DNA of 64,000 bases from Variovorax sp. S12S4 (GTDB taxonomy: Bacteria > Pseudomonadota > Gammaproteobacteria > Burkholderiales > Burkholderiaceae_C), in NCBI RefSeq assembly GCF_023195515.1, contig NZ_JALPKR020000002.1, forward strand, positions 1,651,001-1,715,000, in the 5' to 3' direction. The notes under the pieces were generated by a model. That model worked only from the letters and a program-made list of their open reading frames with translations. It was not told the origin of the DNA and made no database searches. This document shows, piece by piece, positions 51,869 through 60,745 of the stretch. Position 1 is the stretch's first letter, and every line of letters begins with the position of its first letter. Made by a program: the position numbers and the translations under genes.

Positions 51869-52354
51869 ATGAGCACCCTGATTTCATCTCGCATGCGGCC
51901 CGTTGCGGCCGCCGCGCTGTGCGGCGCCGTTCTTCTCGCGGCGCTTTCGACGGCGCATGCGGCGGTCAACCCGCCGATCTACATGACGCACGGCATCGAA
52001 TACATGAGCGGCGGCATCGGCAGCGACGAAGCCAAGCTGATGGAAACCGTGGCGCCGCGCTGGCCGGCCACTTTCGAATTCGCCATCAAGGACCACAAGG
52101 GCGCCGAGTTCGCGGCCGACGTTCACGTCACGGTGCGCGACAACCGGGGTACGGCGCTGATCGACAACGTGGTGTCGGGCGGCCCGTTCATGGTGGCGCG
52201 GCTCGACCCCGGCACCTACGAAGTGGAGGCTCGCTTGCTTGGAAACACGCTCAAGCAAACGCTGCACGTCTTGCCGGGTGCGCCCGCCAAGGTGGCATTT
52301 GTCTGGCCGGCGGGCACCGACATGGCATCCGCCGGCACACGCACGGTGCAGTAG
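51869..52354 (+). CDS. secreted protein of unknown function, tandem paralog B
   Basis: A 161-residue exported protein with a signal peptide ending near residue 31 (STAHA). It shares with the preceding gene NPPI-M--GIEYM-GG, the PRW-A--EF-I block, LDPG-Y-V and the final F-WP---DMAS motif, so the two arose by tandem duplication. It lacks the cysteine present in paralog A near the start of the mature part. A GC-rich hairpin follows the stop (about 52362-52382) without a T-run. Confidence 0.8.
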   Translation: MSTLISSRMRPVAAAALCGAVLLAALSTAHAAVNPPIYMTHGIEYMSGGIGSDEAKLMETVAPRWPATFEFAIKDHKGAEFAADVHVTVRDNRGTALIDNVVSGGPFMVARLDPGTYEVEARLLGNTLKQTLHVLPGAPAKVAFVWPAGTDMASAGTRTVQ

Positions 52355-52440
52355 AACGCGAGGCGGGTTCTCAAGCCCGCCGCCGGCGCATGCATTCCGG
52401 CGCCGGTATCGTGCGCAACGCCTGCTATCCGGGTGAAGCA

Positions 52441-52459
52441 CGCTATAGAAAAAATAGCG
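52441..52459. repeat. short A-rich hairpin CGCTAT-AGAAAAA-ATAGCG
   Basis: Six-base inverted arms around an A-rich loop, the second copy of the motif seen at 51092. The two copies bracket the tandem secreted paralogs. Confidence 0.55.
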
Positions 52460-52544
52460 CGCTGCGGGCCAGCCGGCGTCTTGAATGCACGGCATGCGCC
52501 TTGCAGATGTTGCCTCCCGGGCAGTGCCCGTTCCCATTGCCCCC

Positions 52545-53732
52545 ATGCCGATACGTCCCCTGAGCGTTCTGACCGCGCTCCTGCATGTCTACATTGCGCT
52601 GCGCCTGGTGCCCGCGCTGGCCATGCTCACCCCGGCCTGGCCGCTGGCGCTCGTGGCGCTTGCCGTTTCGGCCTTCACGATTCCACTGCCGTTCATCTCG
52701 CGCCGCTCCGAGCGCAACGCCTCCCTGAAGGACGCGCTCAAATGGACCGGACTGATCAGCATGGGCTGGTTCTCCTCGATGTTCGTGCTGACGCTGGTGC
52801 GCGATGCAGGCCTGCTGCTCACCTGGCTGGCAGGCGCGTTGGCGGGCCTGCAGGTTTCCTGGAACGCAGTGCTGCCGTGGAGCGCCATAGCCGTGCTGGT
52901 GGTCGCCACGCTGGCCTCTTTTGTCGGTTTTCTCAACGCGCGCCGCACTGCGGCCGTCAAACGCGTCGAGGTTCCCATTCAAGGGCTGCCTTCCGCGCTC
53001 GAAGGCTTCACGATTGCGCAGCTCAGCGACATCCACGTCGGGCCGACGATCCGGAGCGACTACATCCAGCGCATCGTCGATGCGGTGAACCGGCTCGGCG
53101 CCGACGCCATCGCGATCACCGGCGACCTGGTGGACGGCACGGTGGCCGAGCTGCGCGATCACATCGCGCCCCTTGCAGGATTGCGCGCGCGGCACGGTAC
53201 CTTCGTGGTGACAGGCAACCACGAGTACTACGCCGGCGCGCATGCATGGATCGAAGAGCTGCGCCGGCTCGGGCTGAAGGTGCTGCTCAACGAGCACGTG
53301 GTGCTGCAGACGCGCAATGTGCGCGGCGCGCAGAACGACGAAGAACTGTTCGAGAGCCAGCTGGTGCTGGCCGGCGTGACCGACTTCACCGCCGGCCACT
53401 TCGATCCCGCGCATCAAAGCGATCCGCATCTTGCGCTGTACGACGCGCCGCCGCTGGTGCACACGCGCGTGCTGCTTGCCCACCAGCCGCGCAGCGCGCC
53501 GCTCGCGGCCCGGGCCGGCTACCAGCTGCAGCTGTCGGGCCACACGCACGGCGGGCAGTTCTTTCCGTGGAACCTGTTCGTGCCGATGCAGCAGCCATTC
53601 ACGGCCGGCTTGCACAGGCTGCACGACATGTGGATCTACGTGAGCCGCGGCACCGGCTATTGGGGGCCGCCCAAGCGCTTTGGCGCGCCTTCCGAAATCA
53701 CGCTGGTCACGCTGGTGCCGGCGCGCAGCTGA
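52545..53732 (+). CDS. membrane-anchored metallophosphoesterase
   Basis: A protein of about 395 residues with four or so N-terminal transmembrane helices (about residues 5-140) and a calcineurin-like phosphoesterase domain (about 160-390). Metal-ligand motifs are QLSDIHVGP, GDLVDG, GNHEYY, LLAHQP and SGHTHGGQ, all intact. Related proteins (YkuE/YaeI type) hydrolyse phosphodiesters, including lipid precursors. The start is uncertain: an ATG at 52485 would add 20 residues, and neither has a clear ribosome-binding site. Confidence 0.88.
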   Translation: MPIRPLSVLTALLHVYIALRLVPALAMLTPAWPLALVALAVSAFTIPLPFISRRSERNASLKDALKWTGLISMGWFSSMFVLTLVRDAGLLLTWLAGALAGLQVSWNAVLPWSAIAVLVVATLASFVGFLNARRTAAVKRVEVPIQGLPSALEGFTIAQLSDIHVGPTIRSDYIQRIVDAVNRLGADAIAITGDLVDGTVAELRDHIAPLAGLRARHGTFVVTGNHEYYAGAHAWIEELRRLGLKVLLNEHVVLQTRNVRGAQNDEELFESQLVLAGVTDFTAGHFDPAHQSDPHLALYDAPPLVHTRVLLAHQPRSAPLAARAGYQLQLSGHTHGGQFFPWNLFVPMQQPFTAGLHRLHDMWIYVSRGTGYWGPPKRFGAPSEITLVTLVPARS

Positions 53733-53744
53733 CGCTCTTGCCGG

Positions 53745-54242
53745 TCAGTCGCGCAGCTCGGCCAGGCGCCGGGCGTTCGACGTGGCCGCTGCGTGGATCG
53801 GCTTCAGCCCTTCGCGCGCGATGCGAACCGCCGCACCCGAGAGCTGGCCCGCCGTGCTGGCCGCGCGTGCCGAGGCCTTGACGAAAGCGTCGCCGCGCAC
53901 CGCCGCCTGTGCGGGCGTGATGCTGCCGGCCATCGAAAGAAAAGCTCCCGCGCTCAGAAACCATTGCTGCAGCACGCGGCTTGAGAGCGACACATGGCTG
54001 CTGTGCCACTGCCTGACCATTGCGGCGCCCGCCTTGCCCGCGGCGGCGAGCTTTTCGTCGCCCATGAGCTGGAACTCGGCAAGGTCCGCCGCGCTGGGCG
54101 TGAGCCCCGCCTTGGCCATGCGTTCGGTGCGCATGTGAATCACCGAGCCGGAAGACAGCAGCATTTCCTGGGTTTTCAGGGCCACGTCGGCCCACAGCAT
54201 CAGCGGGCTGGCCAAACGGGCGGCGGAGGTAAGAGACGACAT
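53745..54242 (-). CDS. phasin family protein (polyhydroxyalkanoate granule-associated)
   Basis: A 165-residue, mostly helical protein with alternating hydrophobic residues and many Ala, without signal peptide or transmembrane segments. It fits the phasin_2-like granule proteins (LASPLMLWADVALKTQEML and a helical AVRGDAFVKASARAAST segment). Phasins coat PHA granules. The assignment is by composition and pattern and is moderate. The stop lies 12 bp from the convergent phosphoesterase stop. Confidence 0.7.
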   Translation of the reverse strand: MSSLTSAARLASPLMLWADVALKTQEMLLSSGSVIHMRTERMAKAGLTPSAADLAEFQLMGDEKLAAAGKAGAAMVRQWHSSHVSLSSRVLQQWFLSAGAFLSMAGSITPAQAAVRGDAFVKASARAASTAGQLSGAAVRIAREGLKPIHAAATSNARRLAELRD

Positions 54243-54447
54243 GGGGCGAGGGCCGATCTATGGGGATGAATGAACACCACTATAGGCTGCGCCTGTGCAA
54301 ATTGCTGCAGTGCAACAAATTCAACTCTGCAGGAATGTTGAAGAAGTCCTACCTTTCGACATGGCAATAGCCTCGGGCGAAGGCGCGGAACGGAGCGGAA
54401 AGTAATTATTTCCTTCCTTTCCATCATTTGCTTTCAAAACCCACATC

Positions 54448-55023
54448 ATGAAAGTACCACCGTCCGCGTCCCTCGGGGCTGCCGTGTTCGCAGGCATTCT
54501 CAGCCTGCTGGGCACCGAGGCTCATGCGTTCGAAGACAGCGCACGCGGCATCTACTTCGAGGGCGGCCGTGCGCCGCATGGCGACAAAGGAGCCACCAAC
54601 TCGGCCACCGTGGGCGTCACGCTGCCCTGGTCGTTGCGCCAGCCGGTGCATGAAGGCGCGCTGACCTCCTATTGGGACCTGTTCATCAGCCAGTGGCATG
54701 CGCCGGCGCTCGGCAGCGGCTCGCGCAACTACACGCAGCTCGGCGCCATCTACACCTGGCGCTACCGCTTCGGCGGGGGCAGCTCAGCGTGGTTCGCCGA
54801 AGGCGGCGTGGGCGGCACGGTCATGGACCACCTCTACAAGACGCCGGACCGCACCTTCAGCACCGCCTTCCAGTTCACCGAGGTGCTGGGCGTGGGACGC
54901 AGCTTCGGCGAGAACGGCAGGCACGAACTCACGCTGCGCCTGCAGCACTTTTCGAACGCAGGCATCAAGAAGCCGAACCCGGGCGAAAACTTTGTCCGGC
55001 TGCGCTACACCTATCACTTCTAG
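54448..55023 (+). CDS. pagL: lipid A 3-O-deacylase PagL
   Basis: A 191-residue outer-membrane beta-barrel enzyme with a signal peptide (ends about residue 27, EAHA) and amphipathic strands. The catalytic His-Ser pair is in LQHFSNAGIKKPNPGENF near residues 165-182. The C-terminus ends in an aromatic strand (RLRYTYHF), as needed for BAM. PagL removes the 3-acyl chain of lipid A and lowers endotoxicity. It reads convergently towards the ybhN-like gene. Confidence 0.93.
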   Translation: MKVPPSASLGAAVFAGILSLLGTEAHAFEDSARGIYFEGGRAPHGDKGATNSATVGVTLPWSLRQPVHEGALTSYWDLFISQWHAPALGSGSRNYTQLGAIYTWRYRFGGGSSAWFAEGGVGGTVMDHLYKTPDRTFSTAFQFTEVLGVGRSFGENGRHELTLRLQHFSNAGIKKPNPGENFVRLRYTYHF

Positions 55024-55040
55024 AAGAAGAACAAGAACGC

Positions 55041-55997
55041 TCAGCGCGTGGTCGTGCGCAAGCGCCGGGTGCGCAGTTCGGTCACGAAGTAGGCCACCGT
55101 GGCCACGGCCAGCGGCAAGAGGTAATAAAGCCCCCGGTACACCAGCAGCACGCCCAGCAGCTTCCCTTGCGGCACCTGGTGCGAGAGCAGGGCGATGAAC
55201 ACCGCTTCCAGCACGCCAAGGCCCGCCGGCACGTGCGTGACCACGCCCGCCACCGCGGCCACCAGCAGCACCGCAAGCACCTGGGGGTAAGCCACCTGGC
55301 CCTGCAGCAGCACCCAGATCACGCCGCCGATCAGCGACCAGTTCAGGCACGACATGGCCAGCTGGAGCAGCGCCATGCGCAGCGCCGGCACCTTGAAGCG
55401 GTATTGCCGTATGCGAAAGACGCGCCCGCTGGCCACCGCGCACAGCACCAGATACGCCGCCGCCAGCAGCAGCAGCACCGCGCCAAGAACGCGCAGGCCG
55501 CCGTTGTCGATCTTCCATTCGTCCGGCAGCACCATCGGCCAGAAGCAGAAGGCGGCGCCCGCCACCACCAGATAGCCGAGCCAGTTGGTCAGCATGCTGA
55601 AGCCGAGCACGCGCGTGATGGTGTCGTTGGAAAGGCCCAGGCGCGAATAGAGCCGGTAGCGAAACGCCACCCCGCCCACCAGCGAACCCAGGTTCAGGTT
55701 GAAGGCATAGCTGATGAAGGTCACCCCCATCACGCTCGCGGCGCGGAGCCGGTGGCGCGTGAGATAGCGGCCCAGCAGGTCGTACGTGCTGTAGGTCGCA
55801 AAACTGCCGGCGGCCAGCGCGCCTGCCAGCAGCAGCGTGGACGCTGGCAGCGCGCGCATGGCGTCGAACACTTCTTGCCAGTCGATGGCCCGCGCCTGGT
55901 TGACCAGCAGCCAGGCAATGAGGCCGAAGAAGCCCCATACCGCGATGCGGCGAACCCAGGGCCACCAGGGGCGGTGCGCGAGGCTCATGGTGCTCAT
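55041..55997 (-). CDS. ybhN: YbhN-like membrane protein (lysylphosphatidylglycerol synthase TM region, UPF0104)
   Basis: A 318-residue protein with about eight transmembrane segments of the UPF0104/LPG_synthase_TM family (VRRIAVWGFFGLIAWLLV, NLNLGSLVGGVAFRYRLY and the late HVPAGLGVLEAVFIAL motif). It lacks the soluble aminoacyltransferase domain of MprF. In E. coli, ybhN lies with clsB and ybhP, the same order as here, so a role with cardiolipin handling is likely. The start at 55997 is uncertain by a few codons. Confidence 0.87.
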   Translation of the reverse strand: MSTMSLAHRPWWPWVRRIAVWGFFGLIAWLLVNQARAIDWQEVFDAMRALPASTLLLAGALAAGSFATYSTYDLLGRYLTRHRLRAASVMGVTFISYAFNLNLGSLVGGVAFRYRLYSRLGLSNDTITRVLGFSMLTNWLGYLVVAGAAFCFWPMVLPDEWKIDNGGLRVLGAVLLLLAAAYLVLCAVASGRVFRIRQYRFKVPALRMALLQLAMSCLNWSLIGGVIWVLLQGQVAYPQVLAVLLVAAVAGVVTHVPAGLGVLEAVFIALLSHQVPQGKLLGVLLVYRGLYYLLPLAVATVAYFVTELRTRRLRTTTR

Positions 55998-56016
55998 GGG
56001 AAAGCCGCCGCGCAGT

Positions 56017-57300
56017 TCATGCCGCTTCCGTCGTCTGGGTGGCACCGTTGTCGCCGGTCTTCTCGCGCTGGTCGCGCTTTTCGGCAAGATCGGTGGCCTG
56101 GGCCAGCGTGAGGCGCGGCACCTGGCGCGGCAACCAGCCCAGCCATGAGGGATACCAGCGCAAGAAGTGGAAGATGAAAAAGCTGCGCACCAGCCGCCAG
56201 CCGCTCCATTCGCTCTCCAGGTCGTCTTCGCGAATCAGCTTGCAGCTCTCGCGCATGAGCGTGTCCATGCGCTGCCACAGCAGGTCGTTGAACGCCTTGT
56301 CGCGCGCGATCACGTTGGCTTCCAGGTTGAGCGAGAGGCTCAGCGGATCGAGGTTGCTCGAGCCGACCGTGCTCCAGTCGTCGTCGATCAGCGCAATCTT
56401 CGCGTGCAGCGGACGGTCGCAGTATTCGAAGATGCGCACGCCCGAATGCAGCAGGTGGTGATAGAGCATGCTCGCGGCCGTCTTGACGATCGGCATGTCG
56501 GGCTCGCCCTGCAGGATGAGCCGCACATCCACGCCGCGGCGCGCGGCGCGTCGCAGTTCCTTGATGAGCCTGTAGCCCGGAAAGAAATACGCGTTGGCAA
56601 TCACGATGCGCCGTCGCGCGGCGCGGATGGCGGCCAGGTACTGGCGCTCGATGTCGTTGGTATGGCGGCGGTTGTCGCGCGTGACGAACATCGCCTCCAC
56701 TTCGCCCACGTGCTCCCGCGCAACCGGCGGCGCCTGCTTGAGCCGGCGGCGAAACCAGCGCGGCCCCTTGTCGCCGAGCGCAATCGCACGCAGCACGAAC
56801 TGGTGGATCTGCGCCACGATCGGCCCGCGGAGTTCGACCGCGTAATCCTGCTTGGCCTTGGGCCCATAGTCGAGCAGATGGTCGGCCGAATAGTTGATGC
56901 CGCCGACGAACGCGAGCTCACCGTCGACCACCACGATCTTGCGGTGCATGCGCCGAAACACGTTCAGCCGCTGGCCCAGGATGCGCTTGCCCGGGTCGAA
57001 CACCCGCATCTTCACGCCAACCGAGCTCAGGCCTTCGATGAACTCGCGCGAAAGATCCGGCGAGCCGAAACCGTCGACCAGCACATCGACCTTCACGCCG
57101 CGCTGGGCCGCCGCGCGCATGGCGGCATGCAGCGCCATGCCAACCTTGTCCTCGAAGAGGATGAAGGTCTCGATGATCACCTCGCGCCTGGCCTGGTGAA
57201 TGGCATCGAACACGCGCGGAAAGAACTCCTCTCCGTTCTCCAGCAATGAAATGCTGTTGCCACCGACCCAGCGGGCTCTCTGGTCCATGTCGGCCACCAT
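56017..57300 (-). CDS. clsB: cardiolipin synthase ClsB
   Basis: A 427-residue phospholipase-D-superfamily enzyme with two HKD motifs: HRKIVVVDGELAFVGG near residues 138-153 and HAKIALIDDDWSTVGSSN near residues 305-322. It condenses two phosphatidylglycerols, or PG with PE, to cardiolipin at the inner membrane. The start at 57300, two bases before the preceding gene's stop, keeps the operon compact; MDQRARW four codons later is an alternative. It lies between the ybhP- and ybhN-like genes. Confidence 0.93.
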   Translation of the reverse strand: MVADMDQRARWVGGNSISLLENGEEFFPRVFDAIHQARREVIIETFILFEDKVGMALHAAMRAAAQRGVKVDVLVDGFGSPDLSREFIEGLSSVGVKMRVFDPGKRILGQRLNVFRRMHRKIVVVDGELAFVGGINYSADHLLDYGPKAKQDYAVELRGPIVAQIHQFVLRAIALGDKGPRWFRRRLKQAPPVAREHVGEVEAMFVTRDNRRHTNDIERQYLAAIRAARRRIVIANAYFFPGYRLIKELRRAARRGVDVRLILQGEPDMPIVKTAASMLYHHLLHSGVRIFEYCDRPLHAKIALIDDDWSTVGSSNLDPLSLSLNLEANVIARDKAFNDLLWQRMDTLMRESCKLIREDDLESEWSGWRLVRSFFIFHFLRWYPSWLGWLPRQVPRLTLAQATDLAEKRDQREKTGDNGATQTTEAA

Positions 57301-57302
57301 CT

Positions 57303-58085
57303 TCAAAGGTCGATGTTCGCCACCAGCGGCGCATGGTCCGACAGGTGCGACCAGGGCTTGCGCGGCAGCACCACCGGCGCATGGACGCCCGCGTTGCGCA
57401 CATAGATGCGGTCGAGCGACAGCAGCGGAAAGCGCGAAGGAAAAGTCTTGGCGGCCGAGCCGTTCGCACTCACGAACACCTCGCGCAGTGCGGCGCCTTC
57501 TTCGAGCACTTGGTGGGCGCGCCCGCGCCAGTCGTTGAAGTCGCCCGCGACGATCAGCGGCGCATCGGCGGGCACTTCGTCGCGCACGATGTGGCACAGC
57601 AGCTCCAGCTGCTGCTGCCGGTGCGCCTCTGCCAGGCCCAGGTGGGCGCAGATCGCATGCACATCGATGGGCCGGCCGGGCAGGCGCAGAACGCAATGCA
57701 GCAGGCCGCGCTTTTCAGGCCCGGCCACCGACACGTCGTGGTTGCGGTAATGCACGATCGGAAACTTGGACAGCACCGCGTTGCCGTGGTGCCCGCGCGG
57801 GTACACGGCATTGCGCCCGTAGGCGAACTGCGGCCACATGGTGTCGGCCAGGAATTCGTAGTGCGGCGCCTCGGGCCAGTTGTTCACCTTGCGCGAGTGG
57901 CGCGAATGGGTGCCGAGCACTTCCTGCAGAAACACCACGTCGGCGCCCACCGTGCGCACCGCATCCCGCAGTTCCGGAAGGATGAACTTGCGGTTGAGTG
58001 CGGTGAAGCCCTTGTGGGTGTTCACGGTCATCACCTTGAGCGAGGTCGGCGCGGCGGCGGCGAGTGGAATCGGGGAGGAAGACAT
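57303..58085 (-). CDS. ybhP: endonuclease/exonuclease/phosphatase family protein (YbhP-like)
   Basis: A 260-residue EEP-fold phosphodiesterase with the metal/catalytic motifs [30 protein letters not shown] and the final HLSDHAPLV His-Asp-His. YbhP in E. coli is encoded just upstream of clsB. The substrate (lipid or nucleic-acid phosphodiester) is unknown. MSSSPIPL at 58085 is used as start because the upstream open frame is basic antiphase sequence. Confidence 0.9.
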   Translation of the reverse strand: MSSSPIPLAAAAPTSLKVMTVNTHKGFTALNRKFILPELRDAVRTVGADVVFLQEVLGTHSRHSRKVNNWPEAPHYEFLADTMWPQFAYGRNAVYPRGHHGNAVLSKFPIVHYRNHDVSVAGPEKRGLLHCVLRLPGRPIDVHAICAHLGLAEAHRQQQLELLCHIVRDEVPADAPLIVAGDFNDWRGRAHQVLEEGAALREVFVSANGSAAKTFPSRFPLLSLDRIYVRNAGVHAPVVLPRKPWSHLSDHAPLVANIDL

Positions 58086-58310
58086 CTGTCCTGCGGTTGT
58101 ACGTTGCCGCGCCGCCCGCGCCTGTAGGAACGCGCCACCTTCTTGCCACCTTTGCCTCCGGCCTTCGCGACAGGGGGGCCGGCTCCTACAGGCAGGCCTG
58201 CCGCACCCCGACACAGGGGCCATGGCGGGCCTCCTACGGTGAATTCAGGGTCAGGAAACGGCCCGCCTTTCCACTTCATTCATCCGCAGAGACAAGCAAA
58301 GGAACACACC

Positions 58311-58739
58311 ATGAAGCACGCAGTCTTTCACGCCACGGTGCTGGCCGGCCTGATGGCCGCCACCGGCGCCGCCATGGCGCAAGCCACATCAATACCCGCG
58401 CAGCCCGATCCGGCCGTGGGCGGCCAGGCCAGCACGCAAACGCCCTCCGGCGTGCCCAACCCGCCGCAGCGGCCCGATGCGAGCATGCCCAATTCGCGCG
58501 AAGCGGTGAAGGCCGAGGCCCGCGCCCACAACCGCAACAACGTCAACAACCCGGTGCCCAAGGGCGAAGCCAGCACCACTGTGAACGCGCAGCCCAATGC
58601 CATGCCGCAACCCACGGGCGCAATGTCGCGCGCCGAGGTCAGCCAGCAGGCCCGCAAGACCAAGCCGCAGTTCGGCCAGAAGGGTGAAAGGCCCGACGTG
58701 CCGACGAACCCGACCGAGAAGACCGGCACGCCGCAGTAA
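58311..58739 (+). CDS. secreted hypothetical protein
   Basis: A 142-residue protein with a signal peptide (residues 1-24, ending AMA). The rest is polar, Pro/Gln/Asn-rich and predicted disordered, including HNRNNVNNPVPKGEAS and KTGTPQ at the end. No domain was recognised; its length and style resemble periplasmic serine/proline-rich proteins common in Comamonadaceae. GGAACACACC precedes the ATG. Confidence 0.72.
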   Translation: MKHAVFHATVLAGLMAATGAAMAQATSIPAQPDPAVGGQASTQTPSGVPNPPQRPDASMPNSREAVKAEARAHNRNNVNNPVPKGEASTTVNAQPNAMPQPTGAMSRAEVSQQARKTKPQFGQKGERPDVPTNPTEKTGTPQ

Positions 58740-58752
58740 GCGTCCGTGTACG

Positions 58753-58792
58753 AAAAAAGGCCCGCGATGCACGAGTGCATTGCGGGCTTTTT
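58753..58792 (+). terminator. terminator between the secreted protein and Spy-like genes
   Basis: CCCGCGATGCA pairs with TGCATTGCGGG (one wobble), flanked by an A-run and a T-run, so it can end transcription from both convergent genes. Confidence 0.85.
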
Positions 58793-58832
58793 CATGCGTG
58801 CGCCTTGTCAGGCGCCGTCACGAATGCGGGGC

Positions 58833-59411
58833 TCAGCTCTTGGCGGCTGCCGCGGTGTGGCCGGCGTCGCCATGGCCGTGATGACCACGGTGGCCGCGGT
58901 GCCCGTGCATGCCGGCATGCACTGTTTCCGCGTCGAAGGTCTTCTGCTGCTCGGGCGTCAGCGCGGCATAGAAGGTCTTGGTGGCTTCGGCGCGCTTGGC
59001 GAACCTTGCGCTGCGCTCGGCCTGGCGGGCCTGCATGCGCTCCAGCCGCTCGGGCGTGGTGAGCTTGGCAAATTCCGCGCGGTCCAAGCGCTGCGGGCGG
59101 GCACCGGCCGGCGGCTGGGTGGCCGTCGTGAAGCTGGCCCACGCGCTTTCCTGTGCGGAAGTCAGCTTGAGCTTTTCCTTCAGCGCGGCCAGGCGCTTGG
59201 CGCGGTGCTCTTGCATGCGCTCCATGCGCTGGGCCGGGTCCATGCGCTTGTGCTGTGCCTTGGGTGCCGCGCCATCGGCTTGCGCAACGGCGGCGGGCGG
59301 AGCGGCGGAGGTCGCGGGCGCAGCCGGGGCCTGTGCAAAGGCACCCGAAGAGGCGAGGGCGGCCGAGCCGAGAAGGCTGGCCCAGACGATGCGTTGGCGA
59401 AGAGAGATCAT
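58833..59411 (-). CDS. Spy/CpxP family periplasmic LTXXQ protein
   Basis: A 192-residue exported protein with a signal peptide (ends near residue 26, AFA), an Ala/Pro linker and a helical Spy domain with two LTXXQ motifs (LTSAQ near residue 86 and LTPEQ near 157). The tail is His/Gly-rich (HGHRGHRGHHGHGD), which suggests metal binding. Spy-type proteins are ATP-independent periplasmic chaperones; the His-rich tail resembles metal-resistance relatives. MISLRQR at 59411 is the start because it begins the signal peptide. Confidence 0.85.
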   Translation of the reverse strand: MISLRQRIVWASLLGSAALASSGAFAQAPAAPATSAAPPAAVAQADGAAPKAQHKRMDPAQRMERMQEHRAKRLAALKEKLKLTSAQESAWASFTTATQPPAGARPQRLDRAEFAKLTTPERLERMQARQAERSARFAKRAEATKTFYAALTPEQQKTFDAETVHAGMHGHRGHRGHHGHGDAGHTAAAAKS

Positions 59412-59558
59412 GAGAAGTGCTTCCTTTCGAAGAAGCCCGCCGCCAATGGGCAGCAGGTGAAGCGAAGTGTGGAAGACCTCTGTATCTCCCAGGTGAGCCG
59501 AAAGTGAGCGTGCGTAAAGAATCATGAACCGCACGGACCTCACCGCTCCGGGCGTGAT

Positions 59559-60668
59559 TTATTTGGGCCTTGGGGGCTTCAATCCACGGTCGGGCGACTG
59601 CAGCTTGCCGGTGCGCATCTCGCCCACCGCCAGCGCCACGGCGCGCGCCACGTTGCGCACCTCCTCCTGCACGTCCTCATCGGCGTCCAGGGCGTCGTGG
59701 CTGGTGGCATAGGGCTCGTAGTAGCCGATGTAGCGGTCGAAGCGGGCCTGCGAGCCGGCATCGATCAGGCCCATCCAGTCGAGCCAGTCCGACAGGTTGC
59801 GGCGCACGCTCTCCACGCCGGCCACGTCGCCATGCACCACCACGCCGTAGACGCGGCCTTCGAGGTGCTTGGGATAGCCCCAGCCCTCGAGCTCGAGGGC
59901 CTTGGCTTCTTCGGGCTTCTTGCCGTGGGTGCTGGTGGGATCGGGGTTGCCGCCGTCGGCGCACACCAGCCGGTCGATCATGAGCTTGAGCGGGCTGGCC
60001 GACTGGTACCAGTGCGTGGGCGTGAACACGATCACCCCGTGCGCGGCCACCCAGCGTTCGTAGATCTCGTTCATCCAGTCGCCGGTCTGGCGCATCGAGT
60101 GGTTGGGATAGCAGCTGCAGGGCCAGTGGCACAGCGGCATGGCGGTGGAAACGCAGCCTTTGCACGGATGGATGTGGCGCCCGTAGTCGGAGGTGAGCAG
60201 GCTCAGGTCGAGCACGTCGGTCTCGATGCCGCAGCCCTCGAGCACCTCGCGCGCGAGCTGCACCAGCCGCCACGTCTTCGAAATTTCGCCAGGGCAGGTG
60301 CCGTCGTTGCGCGGCGAGCCGTTGACCAGCAGCACGCGCGACCGCGTCTGAGGACTGCGCCAGGATGCTTGGGCCGCGTCGATACGCGCCTTGGCTTCGA
60401 GCCAGTCGACGGAGAGGTCGTAGTCCGGGTCGGCATAGCCCGCGCCGGCCTTGCGCGTGACGGGCGCCTTGCGGCCTTCCTGGTAGGCCTCCCACGCAAC
60501 GAGCTCGATGCGCTGCAACGCTTCTTTCTCGGCTTCGAAGGCCGGGTCGCGAAAAGGCTGCATGAAGCGCTCGTGAAACTGCTCCCGCTTCAGTGTCTCG
60601 GGTGCCTGGCCCTTGCGGACTCTGGGGGATTTGGTCGCGGCTGTCGGAGGGGTCGTGCTGGAGGGCAT
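59559..60668 (-). CDS. flavodoxin-fold NAD(P)H-dependent oxidoreductase
   Basis: A 369-residue protein. A helical N-terminal extension (about residues 1-105) precedes an NADPH-dependent FMN-reductase domain (about 110-340) with the FMN phosphate motif LLVNGSPRNDGTCPGEI and FTPTHWYQSASPLKLMID. A cysteine cluster (CKGCVSTAMPLCHWPCSCYP) lies in the middle, more than usual for the family, and may bind a metal. The substrate is unknown. Confidence 0.85.
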   Translation of the reverse strand: MPSSTTPPTAATKSPRVRKGQAPETLKREQFHERFMQPFRDPAFEAEKEALQRIELVAWEAYQEGRKAPVTRKAGAGYADPDYDLSVDWLEAKARIDAAQASWRSPQTRSRVLLVNGSPRNDGTCPGEISKTWRLVQLAREVLEGCGIETDVLDLSLLTSDYGRHIHPCKGCVSTAMPLCHWPCSCYPNHSMRQTGDWMNEIYERWVAAHGVIVFTPTHWYQSASPLKLMIDRLVCADGGNPDPTSTHGKKPEEAKALELEGWGYPKHLEGRVYGVVVHGDVAGVESVRRNLSDWLDWMGLIDAGSQARFDRYIGYYEPYATSHDALDADEDVQEEVRNVARAVALAVGEMRTGKLQSPDRGLKPPRPK

Positions 60669-60745
60669 GACCGCAATCTATGCCGAGCCCGCGCCCCTGT
60701 GACCTGCGGACGGTGCCGATTTTCGGTAGGCCTTCGACTACAGCG

